Shown here one piece after another: positions 28,781 to 37,856 of a stretch of DNA of 64,000 nucleotides. Within the stretch, counting starts at the first letter, position 1; the number at the start of each line of letters is the position of its first letter. The translations under genes were made by a program, and so were the position numbers. A model generated the notes under the pieces. It was given only the letters and a program-made list of their open reading frames with translations. It was not told the origin of the DNA and did no database searches. Source of the DNA: Flavobacteriales bacterium (GTDB lineage: Bacteria > Bacteroidota > Bacteroidia > Flavobacteriales_D > Sanyastnellaceae); assembly GCA_030729695.1 (NCBI GenBank), contig JANQWV010000069.1, positions 1 through 64,000 on the forward strand. Reading direction: 5' to 3'.

Positions 28781-31700
28781 ATGAGAAAACTCTTGGTCTT
28801 CATTTTACTTGTATCGAATGGCATCGTTTCATTCGCGCAAGAAACCTTTCCGTTCAACGGCGTTCGTCCGAAAGACGTGAGTGCGTATGCGCTCACCAAC
28901 GCAACGGTCTATTCCACTCCAGAAAATAAAATGGAAGGAGCAACCGTCATTATTGAAAAAGGAAAAATCAAAGCGGTTGGAAAGAACATGCCGATTCCTG
29001 CTAACTGCGTAATCATTGATGCTACTGGCAAATTCATTTATGCTGGATTCGTTGATGCGTTTTCCACATACGGAATTCCAAAAAAGCAAAAGGACAATCA
29101 CGGCGAAGAAACGGAAGACTCAGGAAAAAACGTTCTCGGTTGGAATGCCGCGATTCATCCGGAATACAACGCTTCCATGCAACTTCAACACAACGAAGAA
29201 GATGCTGAAAGCTATCGCAATGCGGGAGTAACCGCAGTGTGCTCGCACAAGGCTGACGGTATTTCACGCGGAACAGGAGCGCTTGTTTCATTGGGTAATG
29301 AAATTCATGCAGATGTGATTAGTGCTGAAGCAGCGGCTTATTTCTCTTTCAGCAAAGGAAGCAGTCCGCAACAATATCCTTCTTCCATTATGGGTAGCAT
29401 TGCACTGCTCAAGCAAACCTACTGCGATGCCAATTGGTATGCGAATTTGAAAGGAAGCGGAGAAACAAATTTGACACTTCGTGCTCTCAATGCAACAAGC
29501 AGCCTTCCTCAAATTTTTGAAGCGAACGACAAATGGAATATTCTTCGTGCAGATGCAGTAGGCGATGAGTTCGGTGTGCAATACCTCTTCAAAACCGGAG
29601 GAAATGAATACCAACGCTTAGAAGAAATGAAAGGCACCAAAGGCAAATTCATTGTGCCTGTGAACTATCCGCAAGCCTTCGACGTGAGCGATCCTGCAAG
29701 CAACCGATATATCTCAACAGCAGAATTGAAACATTGGGAATTGGCGCCATATAACCTCGCTTATTTACACAACGCTGGGATTGACTTTTGCATCACAGCA
29801 AGCGGACTTGAAGACAAAGCTCAACTGCTTGAAAACATAAAGACGGCCGTTGAAAACGGACTTCCTGCAAACATTGCGTTGGCTGCTTTAACAACAAGAC
29901 CAGCACAATACCTCAACGCTCAAACCCGCGTTGGTTCTATACTTGCGGGATACGACGCAAACTTGGTGATTACCAACAAAGAGCTTTTCACCAACGATTC
30001 AAGGGTGCTTGAAACATGGGTGAATGGAAAGCCTTACTTCGTTTCAAACGCCGAGTCTCTTTCACTTGAAGGGACTTACACTGTGTCTGTTTTAGGAACT
30101 ACGGTTCAAGCTGAAAGCAAGAAAGGCAAAGGAGAAGGAGTGGTTGTTACTTCTAAATTGAAAACAACAGATGCCCTGAAAAAACTTCACGAAGCGCTTG
30201 GATCAACCGCACAAGATTCAACTTTATTTCAGTTGAAATTACAGTTGAAAGACGGGTTTCCTGTTGGAGAGCTAACGCTCGATAGCGCAGCATTCGTGCG
30301 TGTTTCAGGAAATATTCACGCGAAAGAAAAAGAGATGTCGTTAGACCTGACTTCGTTTGGAAAAACTGCGCTTTCAATCAACGCAAGCGTTGTGGCTCCT
30401 CCTAAAAAAGAAGAAGAAAAGAAAGGCGAAAAAACAAAAACGCTTCCAGGTGTAATCGTTTATCCATTCACCGCCTACGGAAGAACAGCGCTTCCGAAAA
30501 AAGAAAATGTGGTGTTCAGAAACGCCACTTTGTGGACGTGTGAAAACGGAAACATTCTAGAAGGTGATTTGTGGGTGAAGAACGGAAAGATTGCTGGAAT
30601 AGGCGTAGACATTAGCATTCCGAGTGGAGAAGTGGTTCAAGAAATTGATGCGAAAGGAAAGCATATCTCTCCAGGTATCATTGACGAGCACAGCCACATT
30701 GCCCTATCGAGTGTAAACGAAGGAACACAAACCAGCAGTGCAGAAGTTGAAGAAGGAAGTGTTATTTATCCGGAAGACATTGACATCTACCGTCAACTTT
30801 CGGGTGGAACAACAGCTTCACAATTGCTTCATGGAAGTGCGAATCCGATTGGCGGACAAAGCGCTCTCGTGAAATTACGTTGGGGTGTTCATGCCGAAGG
30901 AATGAAAATAGAAAACGCACCAGGGTTCATCAAATTCGCCTTGGGTGAAAACGTCAAGCAAAGCAATTGGGGTGATCGTGCAACGACTCGCTTCCCTCAA
31001 ACCCGCATGGGAGTTGAGCAAGTTTATTACGATCATTTCTATCGCGCATTGGAATATGGCAAAGCGTGGGACAATTACAACGCAGCTTGCAAGAAGGTGA
31101 AGAAAGGACTTCCAATGCCCATCGCTCCACGAAGAGATTTAGAATTGGAAACCATATTGGAAATTCTTCGCAAAGAGCGATTCATTACCTGTCATAGTTA
31201 TGTGCAAAGTGAGATCAACATGCTCATGCACGTGGCAGATAGTTTCAATTTTAAGATCAATACGTTCACGCATATTTTAGAAGGCTATAAGCTGGCAGAT
31301 AAAATGAAAGCACACGGAGCGGGTGCTTCCACATTCAGCGACTGGTGGGCATACAAGGCGGAAGTGAAGGACGCCATTCCATACAACGCGGCGCTTATGT
31401 ATGAGCAAGGAATTGTAGTGGCCATTAATTCAGACGATGCTGAAATGGGCGCGCGCTTGAATCAAGAAGCTGGAAAGATTGTAAAATATGGTGGTGTTCC
31501 AGCGGAAGAAGCGTTGAAGATGGTGACGTTGAATCCAGCAAAACTTCTTCATTTAGACGACCGCATGGGTTCACTGAAAGTAGGGAAAGACGCCGACTTC
31601 GTGGTTTGGAACAACGAGCCGTTGAGCATTTATGCACGTGCAGAGAAGACCTATATCGATGGCGCTTGTTACTTCAGTTTGGAAGAAGATGAAAAAGCAA

Positions 31701-31858
31701 GAGAAGCATTTGCCGCTGAGCGCGAACGCATTATTCAAAAAATGGAAGCTGCGAAAAATGACGGAGCGTCCACCAGAAAGCCACAGCCAAAGACGCCGCA
31801 TCATTTCCATTGCAACAGTATGGACGAAACATCTAAAGGCATTTTCATTAAAGAATAA
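28781..31858 (+). CDS. Secreted amidohydrolase with a degenerate N-terminal and an intact C-terminal amidohydrolase module
   Basis: ORF track starts at 28748; ATG at 28781 gives the signal peptide MRKLLVFILLVSNGIVSFAQ. N-terminal module has GFVDAFSTYG in place of an HxH; C-terminal module has PGIIDEHSHIAL, ITCHSYVQSE, NSDDAEMGARL. Confidence 0.88.
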   Translation: MRKLLVFILLVSNGIVSFAQETFPFNGVRPKDVSAYALTNATVYSTPENKMEGATVIIEKGKIKAVGKNMPIPANCVIIDATGKFIYAGFVDAFSTYGIPKKQKDNHGEETEDSGKNVLGWNAAIHPEYNASMQLQHNEEDAESYRNAGVTAVCSHKADGISRGTGALVSLGNEIHADVISAEAAAYFSFSKGSSPQQYPSSIMGSIALLKQTYCDANWYANLKGSGETNLTLRALNATSSLPQIFEANDKWNILRADAVGDEFGVQYLFKTGGNEYQRLEEMKGTKGKFIVPVNYPQAFDVSDPASNRYISTAELKHWELAPYNLAYLHNAGIDFCITASGLEDKAQLLENIKTAVENGLPANIALAALTTRPAQYLNAQTRVGSILAGYDANLVITNKELFTNDSRVLETWVNGKPYFVSNAESLSLEGTYTVSVLGTTVQAESKKGKGEGVVVTSKLKTTDALKKLHEALGSTAQDSTLFQLKLQLKDGFPVGELTLDSAAFVRVSGNIHAKEKEMSLDLTSFGKTALSINASVVAPPKKEEEKKGEKTKTLPGVIVYPFTAYGRTALPKKENVVFRNATLWTCENGNILEGDLWVKNGKIAGIGVDISIPSGEVVQEIDAKGKHISPGIIDEHSHIALSSVNEGTQTSSAEVEEGSVIYPEDIDIYRQLSGGTTASQLLHGSANPIGGQSALVKLRWGVHAEGMKIENAPGFIKFALGENVKQSNWGDRATTRFPQTRMGVEQVYYDHFYRALEYGKAWDNYNAACKKVKKGLPMPIAPRRDLELETILEILRKERFITCHSYVQSEINMLMHVADSFNFKINTFTHILEGYKLADKMKAHGAGASTFSDWWAYKAEVKDAIPYNAALMYEQGIVVAINSDDAEMGARLNQEAGKIVKYGGVPAEEALKMVTLNPAKLLHLDDRMGSLKVGKDADFVVWNNEPLSIYARAEKTYIDGACYFSLEEDEKAREAFAAERERIIQKMEAAKNDGASTRKPQPKTPHHFHCNSMDETSKGIFIKE

Positions 31859-31868
31859 GATCATAATC

Positions 31869-33182
31869 ATGAAAAAAATATTTTTATCACTTGCACTTAT
31901 TGCCGGCTTTGCTGCTCAAGCGCAACACCGTCCAACACCTGCGCCAGCGCAGAGCAATTCAATTCTATTGACCAATTGCTATGCGCATTTAGGAAATGGG
32001 AAAGTCATTGAAAACGCATACGTCGCTTTTGAGAACGGCGTGATTACGCTTGTTTCAGACGCTACTGTTTCTCGCATAGATGTAACCAAATTCGATAAGG
32101 TTATTCCTATCGAGGGTCAGCATGTTTATCCTGGGTTTATTGCACCGAACTCTTCATTGGGGTTGGTTGAAATAGATGCGATTCGAGCACAGAATGATTT
32201 GTATGAAGTGGGCACATTCAAACCGAGCGTTCGTTCGGTTATTGCGTACAACGCTGATTCGGAAATTATTCCCACCGTTCGTTCGAACGGTGTGTTACTT
32301 GGACAAGTAACACCACGAGGTGGAATAATTTCAGGTTCTTCTTCCATTATGCAATTCGATGCTTGGAACTGGGAAGACGCTGTGGTGCGCGCAGACGACG
32401 GCCTGCACCTCAACTGGCCGCAAGTCATTCACAGACACTACGACAAAGGAAGAATCCTCGTTTCTAAAGTAAAAAGTTACGATCAACAAAAGCGCGAAAT
32501 TGAACTGTTCTTCAGCGATGCGAAAGCTTACGCTAAAGCACCAAAGGGAGATTTGACAGAGCTTCGCTTCGAAGCCATGAAAGGATTATTCGATGGCAGC
32601 AAAACACTCTACGTTCATGCCGATGAACTGAAGTCTATTCACGAGGCGGTTCAATTCAAACGCGACATTGGCATTGTGAAAATGGTGCTTGTGGGTGGTT
32701 ACGATGCACCGCTTGCAGCAACTATTCTGAAAGAAGAAAACATCTCAGTTCTTCTTCGTCGTGTGCATGATCTTGCCTCTCTAGACGAAGACGATCCACA
32801 TGCCTCTTTCGCTTTAGCGAAAAAATTATACGATGCTGGAATTCTCTTCGCCTTCCAAAACGAAGGAGACATGGAACGCATGGGAACAAGAAACCTTCCG
32901 TTCATGGCGGGAACAGCTGTTGCACACGGACTTCCGTACGAAGAAGCGGTGAAGGCACTTACGTTAAATGCCGCGCAAATCTTAGGCGTCGATAAAAAAT
33001 TCGGAAGCCTTGAAGTAGGCAAGAGCGCTACGCTTTTCGTTTCATACGGAGACGCGTTGAACATGACCACCAATCAATTGCGCTTGGCATACATCGACGG
33101 AAGAAGCATTGCTCTTGACAACATGCAAACCGAAATGTACTTGTTGTACAAGAACAAATACGATAAAGAACGAAGCAAATAA
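31869..33182 (+). CDS. Secreted amidohydrolase-like protein
   Basis: ORF track starts at 31632, overlapping the previous gene; ATG at 31869 gives MKKIFLSLALIAGFAAQAQ. Amidohydrolase C-terminal pattern (EEAVKALTLNAAQILGVDKKFGSLEVGKSATLFV), but no HxH after GFI. Confidence 0.87.
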   Translation: MKKIFLSLALIAGFAAQAQHRPTPAPAQSNSILLTNCYAHLGNGKVIENAYVAFENGVITLVSDATVSRIDVTKFDKVIPIEGQHVYPGFIAPNSSLGLVEIDAIRAQNDLYEVGTFKPSVRSVIAYNADSEIIPTVRSNGVLLGQVTPRGGIISGSSSIMQFDAWNWEDAVVRADDGLHLNWPQVIHRHYDKGRILVSKVKSYDQQKREIELFFSDAKAYAKAPKGDLTELRFEAMKGLFDGSKTLYVHADELKSIHEAVQFKRDIGIVKMVLVGGYDAPLAATILKEENISVLLRRVHDLASLDEDDPHASFALAKKLYDAGILFAFQNEGDMERMGTRNLPFMAGTAVAHGLPYEEAVKALTLNAAQILGVDKKFGSLEVGKSATLFVSYGDALNMTTNQLRLAYIDGRSIALDNMQTEMYLLYKNKYDKERSK

Positions 33183-33212
33183 AGCCGTTTCTTTGCAGCG
33201 AATTATACCACT

Positions 33213-34190
33213 ATGGCACGCGTATTAACAGGCATTCAAAGTACAGGAACACCGCATTTAGGAAATGTGTTGGGTGCAATTGCTCCGGCAATTGAAATGA
33301 GTAATCACCCTTCCAACGAAGCGTATTTATTCATTGCGAATTTCCACACCTTAACTCAAATTAAAAACGCAGAGGAAATTCGAAACAACACCTACAGCGT
33401 AGCAGCTGCTTGGTTAGCGTGCGGTTTCAATACTGGAAAAAATGTGTTCTATCGTCAGAGCGATGTTCCTGAAGTTACCGAGCTCGCTTGGTATTTGAAC
33501 TGCTTCACGCCGTTCCCTATGTTGGCGAACGCTCACAGTTTTAAAGATCGTCAAGACCGTTTGAAAGAAGTAAACGCTGGGTTATTTACTTATCCAGTTT
33601 TAATGGCCGCTGATATTCTGTTGTACGACGCAAACGTTGTTCCCGTTGGGAAAGATCAACTTCAACATTTGGAAATTACGCGTGACATTGCTTCTGCCTT
33701 CAACCATCAGATGGGAGAAACATTCGTGTTGCCCGATTCAAAAGTGAATGAAGCAACCATGTATGTTCCGGGTACGGACGGACAAAAAATGAGTAAGAGC
33801 TACGGCAATTACATTAACATTTTCCTTCCGGAAAAAGAATTGAAAGACGTCATTAACAAGAACATTGTTACCGATGCCACGAAGCTTGAAGATCCGAAAG
33901 ATCCAAATGCAAATAGCATTTGCGCATTGTATGAACTTATTGCCGGCGCTAGCGAAGCAGCGGTTCTTCGTGAAAAACTTCTAGTCGGAAATTTCGGATG
34001 GGGGCACGCAAAAAAAGAATTGCTTGAAGCCATTCTTTCTCGCTTCGAAACGGAAAGAAAAAAATATTTCGAATACATTTCAGACTACTCTTCACTTGAA
34101 AATATTCTGAAACAAGGTGGAGAAAAAGCACGTGTTACCGCATCTAACACATTGGATCGCGTTCGAAAAAATTTAGGTTATTCAGTATAG
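33213..34190 (+). CDS. trpS: Tryptophanyl-tRNA synthetase
   Basis: 325 aa: GIQSTGTPHLGNVLGAI (HIGH-like), PVGKDQLQHLEITRDIA, DGQKMSKSYGN (KMSKS). Confidence 0.97.
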   Translation: MARVLTGIQSTGTPHLGNVLGAIAPAIEMSNHPSNEAYLFIANFHTLTQIKNAEEIRNNTYSVAAAWLACGFNTGKNVFYRQSDVPEVTELAWYLNCFTPFPMLANAHSFKDRQDRLKEVNAGLFTYPVLMAADILLYDANVVPVGKDQLQHLEITRDIASAFNHQMGETFVLPDSKVNEATMYVPGTDGQKMSKSYGNYINIFLPEKELKDVINKNIVTDATKLEDPKDPNANSICALYELIAGASEAAVLREKLLVGNFGWGHAKKELLEAILSRFETERKKYFEYISDYSSLENILKQGGEKARVTASNTLDRVRKNLGYSV

Positions 34191-34230
34191 CCTTTCGTTT
34201 CGTATCTTACGCTTCTAAACCAACCCAACC

Positions 34231-34977
34231 TTGCACTACATCTTAGCGCCAATATATTTCATCTACAAACTTTGGATTGGTTTGGTGTTTTGGATTACCC
34301 TTATTTTTCTTTACATACCCTTCGTTTGGGTCTACAAGAAAAGAGAACGTCACTTAAAAGCTTTCGCGCTAAAACGTTTCTGGGGAAAGCTCATTCGCAA
34401 GTTCATTTTCTGTCCAATAGAAGTCACATTTGAAGCACCTCTTCCAGAAGGCTCATTCATCATTGCTTCAAACCACAGCAGCTATCTCGATACGGTGTTT
34501 ATGTATGAAGCCATTGGACGTAATTTTTTGTTTGTTGGAAAAGGTGAGTTGCTCAGCTGGCCGCTCTTCTCTTTGTTCTTCCGCAAGCAAGACATTCCTA
34601 TTCGTCGCGGACAAACGAAGGCAGCACTTGTAGCAATGGACCGCGTAGCGAAAAGCTTACGAAACGGCATGAGTGTGGCCATCTATCCGGAAGGCACCAT
34701 TCCAGACGATGCGCCGAAATTATTGCCGTTTAAAAACGGTGCTTTCAAGGTTGCCATTGAACAGCAAAAGCCCATTGTCCCTGTCACTTGGCATTCGAAT
34801 TACAAAGTGCTTTTGGACCCTGCTAAGTTTTTTCAGTATTCCCTTCCACATAAAATAAAAGTTACGGTGCATGCTCCCATTGCTACCGAAGGGTTAACTG
34901 CGGCCGATTTATTACCTTTGCGCTCGCAAGCGTTTGAAACCATTCAACGCGAATTGAATAAAACACATGAAAGTTGA
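34231..34977 (+). CDS. plsC: 1-acyl-sn-glycerol-3-phosphate acyltransferase
   Basis: 248 aa, TTG start: ASNHSSYLDTVFMYEA (HX4D-type), IYPEGTIPDDAP. Confidence 0.9.
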   Translation: MHYILAPIYFIYKLWIGLVFWITLIFLYIPFVWVYKKRERHLKAFALKRFWGKLIRKFIFCPIEVTFEAPLPEGSFIIASNHSSYLDTVFMYEAIGRNFLFVGKGELLSWPLFSLFFRKQDIPIRRGQTKAALVAMDRVAKSLRNGMSVAIYPEGTIPDDAPKLLPFKNGAFKVAIEQQKPIVPVTWHSNYKVLLDPAKFFQYSLPHKIKVTVHAPIATEGLTAADLLPLRSQAFETIQRELNKTHES

Positions 34978-35257
34978 TGTTGCCACCGTTCGTCGCCTAG
35001 CTGAATTAAGCAAGCTGTCTTTTTCTGAAAACGAAGAAACAGAAATGGTAGACGGGTTGAACGAAATGATTGCATTTGTAGACAAGCTCAAAGAGCTAGA
35101 TACCGCGAATGTAGAGCCCCTCGTGTTTATGACCGACGAAACGAATGTCTTACGTGAAGACGTTGTAGAAGCGCCCATTTCACAAGCAGAAGCGCTTAAA
35201 AACGCACCGTCCAAAGACATGTATTACTTCCGCGTTCCTAAAGTCATTAAACAATAA
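34967..35257 (+). CDS. gatC: Asp-tRNA(Asn)/Glu-tRNA(Gln) amidotransferase subunit C
   Basis: 96 aa: VRRLAELSKLSFSENEETEMVDGLNEMIAFVDKLKELDTANVEPL...LREDVV...APSKDMYYFRVPKVI. Confidence 0.94.
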   Translation: MKVDVATVRRLAELSKLSFSENEETEMVDGLNEMIAFVDKLKELDTANVEPLVFMTDETNVLREDVVEAPISQAEALKNAPSKDMYYFRVPKVIKQ

Positions 35258-35260
35258 TTC

Positions 35261-36001
35261 ATGCGTCAGTTTAAAAAGCTTTCTATACTTATTCCTGCAT
35301 ACAACGAAGGAAGAACCATTCACTTAATTCTTGACCGTATTGGTGAAGTGAAATTGGTGAACGACATTGAAATGGAAATTGTCATTGTAAACGACGCGTC
35401 TACTGACAATACCGTTGAAGCCATTGAATCATACATTGCTGCTCATCCAGAGCGTACTTTCAACTTCTACTCTCAACCCTTCAATCAAGGGAAAGGAGCC
35501 GCTTTACACAAGGCTATTGAGATCGCAACCGGCGATTATGTATTGGTTCAAGATGCCGATTTAGAATACGATCCAGACGAGTACAACAAATTGCTGAAGC
35601 CTGTTTTCAAAGACAGCGCTGATGTTGTTTACGGTTCTCGTTTCATGGGTGGAAATCCACACCGCATTCTTTTCTTCTGGCACAGCATCGGAAATAAATT
35701 ACTCACGTTTGCAAGTAACGCATTTACCAATCTGAACCTAACAGATATGGAGACGTGTTACAAACTAATCCGTGCAGACATTGCGCAGAATCTCTTGTTG
35801 TGTGAAAAGCGCTTTGGATTCGAACCGGAAATCACCGCGAAACTTTCACGCATTCCAAACATTCGTATTTATGAAGTTGGAATTTCTTATTACGGCCGCA
35901 CCTACGAAGAAGGTAAAAAGATTGGATGGAAAGACGGCGTTCGTGCGTTCTGGTGTATTGCGAAATATAACATCTGGAGTAGAAAGAGTACTAAAGGATA
36001 A
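35261..36001 (+). CDS. Family 2 glycosyltransferase
   Basis: 246 aa: [21 protein letters not shown]...VNDASTDNT...[15 protein letters not shown]. Confidence 0.93.
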   Translation: MRQFKKLSILIPAYNEGRTIHLILDRIGEVKLVNDIEMEIVIVNDASTDNTVEAIESYIAAHPERTFNFYSQPFNQGKGAALHKAIEIATGDYVLVQDADLEYDPDEYNKLLKPVFKDSADVVYGSRFMGGNPHRILFFWHSIGNKLLTFASNAFTNLNLTDMETCYKLIRADIAQNLLLCEKRFGFEPEITAKLSRIPNIRIYEVGISYYGRTYEEGKKIGWKDGVRAFWCIAKYNIWSRKSTKG

Positions 36002-36056
36002 GCTCTTCTTAAGATTGTTTCACAAAGGTGCTTTGCAAGGTCGCTTCGCGAAGGGG

Positions 36057-36521
36057 CTACTTCGACTTCGCTAGACGAAATCCTACATCATAAATTCCTT
36101 CAACCGGATTCACGCGCATGGCCTGATGAATGGACACTTTGTAGTGTCCTGAAAGCGGGAATTGTTTGCGTGATTTATAAATGATTCGATTGTCGTAAAG
36201 ATCTCCCAATCCCGATTTTCCGTACCAGTTTCCTTGCGGGTCTGCCATTGGGCATTCAAGCGTATCTACTGCCACTTTTCCATTCGGGAATTCCATTTCA
36301 ATGAAGACAAACAGGTTGCTAAATTCGTACTGCTCGCCGTTTCTAATGTCAAGAAAAAAGTCGTGTAAACTCACAGTATCTTGAATATCGAATTCAAAAT
36401 TCGCTACTTGCTTATTGTCCCAAACCCCGCCTTCGATGGGCATATTGCTTTCGTAAACGAAGTCATCGGCACATGAAGTAAGCAGGAGCGCCACACCTAA
36501 AAAGAAAACTATTCGCTTCAT
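36057..36521 (-). CDS. gldH: Gliding motility lipoprotein GldH
   Basis: 154 aa: lipobox LLLTSCADDFVYESNMPIEGGVWDNKQVANFEFDIQDT; adjacent to the PSP1-domain gene. Confidence 0.85.
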   Translation of the reverse strand: MKRIVFFLGVALLLTSCADDFVYESNMPIEGGVWDNKQVANFEFDIQDTVSLHDFFLDIRNGEQYEFSNLFVFIEMEFPNGKVAVDTLECPMADPQGNWYGKSGLGDLYDNRIIYKSRKQFPLSGHYKVSIHQAMRVNPVEGIYDVGFRLAKSK

Positions 36522-37825
36522 TCTTTCTTGCCTTGATTCGGGTTCGGGTTGTTTGGTTTGCCCTTGAAACGATTCGGTCTGTTGCCATTGCCCTGAGGTC
36601 TGTTGCCTTCTTTCGGCTTTGGTGCTGCTGCGTTCTGAGGCGCTGCATTTCCAGATGCCGCATTTCCAGGAGCAGCAGGCTTATTTGAATTGTTCGGCTT
36701 GTTGCGATTGCGATTGTTGTTGTTGGGCTTACGCTTCTTATTGTCGAAACGTGTTAAGCTATCTTGACCTACAACCTCAGCAAATTCAACACTTTCAACA
36801 ACTTCTTTCTCTTCAATAAACGTCTGAACTTCACCTACTACTTCACCGCGTTTATTCTTTTCAATGATGTCTTTCACCACATCTGCAGAAAGCGCAAACG
36901 GCCCGTCGGCGTGCTGACCTTCAATGGTGTAATAAATAACTTGTTTGAAGATATCTGTTTTGAAATGCGTGGCAATTCCTTTTGGAAGTTTCAATTTCAC
37001 GTGTGTAGGAGGAAGCATACGCACCGCTTCAACATACTGATCCAATTCGTAATTCAAACAACACTTCAGCTTTCCGCATTGACCTGCAAGTTTTCCTGGA
37101 TTCAATGAAAGCTGCTGATAGCGTGCTGCTCCAGTAGACACCGATCTGAAATCGGTTAACCACGTAGAACAACAAAGCTCTCTTCCGCATGAACCAATTC
37201 CGCCTAAACGCCCTGCTTCTAGACGAAGTCCAATCTGGCGCATTTCAATGCGTACCTTGAACTCTTCAGCATACTTGCGAATGAGTTCACGGAAATCTAC
37301 ACGGTCATCGGCCGTGTAGTAGAATATCGCGCGGGTTTTATCGCCTTGATATTCCACATCGCTAATTTTCATTTGAAGACCCAACTCGCGCGATATCTCA
37401 CGTGAGCGAATCATAGTGCTTGTTTCCAATTGGCGTGCCGCCTGCCATGTATCGAAATCCGATTGTTCAGCTTTGCGAAGTACACGTTTCAATTCGTAAT
37501 TGTCCTTGATGTCTCTGCGGTTCATTTGAACGCGAACCAATTCGCCTGCCAATGAAACAATACCCACATCATATCCTGTAGAAGCCTCAACGGCTATTAC
37601 ATCTCCTTGAAACAACTCTAGATTTCCTTTTCTGAAGAATGCCTTGCGGCCGTTTTTAAAACGCGCTTCAACAACGTCAAACGGCTTCATGCCGTCTGCT
37701 AAAGGAATTCCTGCCAACCAATCGAAAACCTCCATTTTACCGGAGCTACACGTTCCGCAATTACCATTGCTTTTACAGCCGTTTGGAACGCCACCATCTT
37801 TACTTCCACAACTCGAACATCCCAT
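36518..37825 (-). CDS. ricT: PSP1/RicT-domain regulatory protein with long low-complexity C-terminal tail
   Basis: 435 aa: DYELKRVLRKAEQSDF-type N-terminal region, MRQIGLRLEAGRLGGIGSCGRELCCSTWL...LAGQCGKLKCCLNYELD; tail rich in N/P/K/R. Confidence 0.9.
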   Translation of the reverse strand: MGCSSCGSKDGGVPNGCKSNGNCGTCSSGKMEVFDWLAGIPLADGMKPFDVVEARFKNGRKAFFRKGNLELFQGDVIAVEASTGYDVGIVSLAGELVRVQMNRRDIKDNYELKRVLRKAEQSDFDTWQAARQLETSTMIRSREISRELGLQMKISDVEYQGDKTRAIFYYTADDRVDFRELIRKYAEEFKVRIEMRQIGLRLEAGRLGGIGSCGRELCCSTWLTDFRSVSTGAARYQQLSLNPGKLAGQCGKLKCCLNYELDQYVEAVRMLPPTHVKLKLPKGIATHFKTDIFKQVIYYTIEGQHADGPFALSADVVKDIIEKNKRGEVVGEVQTFIEEKEVVESVEFAEVVGQDSLTRFDNKKRKPNNNNRNRNKPNNSNKPAAPGNAASGNAAPQNAAAPKPKEGNRPQGNGNRPNRFKGKPNNPNPNQGKKE

Positions 37826-37856
37826 GTTTTCTTTTTTATATTCTCAAATATACAAA

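Noticed and set aside
36002-36056. CTTCGCGAAG palindrome and CAAAG-gtg-CTTTG hairpin between the glycosyltransferase gene and gldH
   Set aside because: Stems are short with no convincing U-tract; not strong enough to call a terminator.
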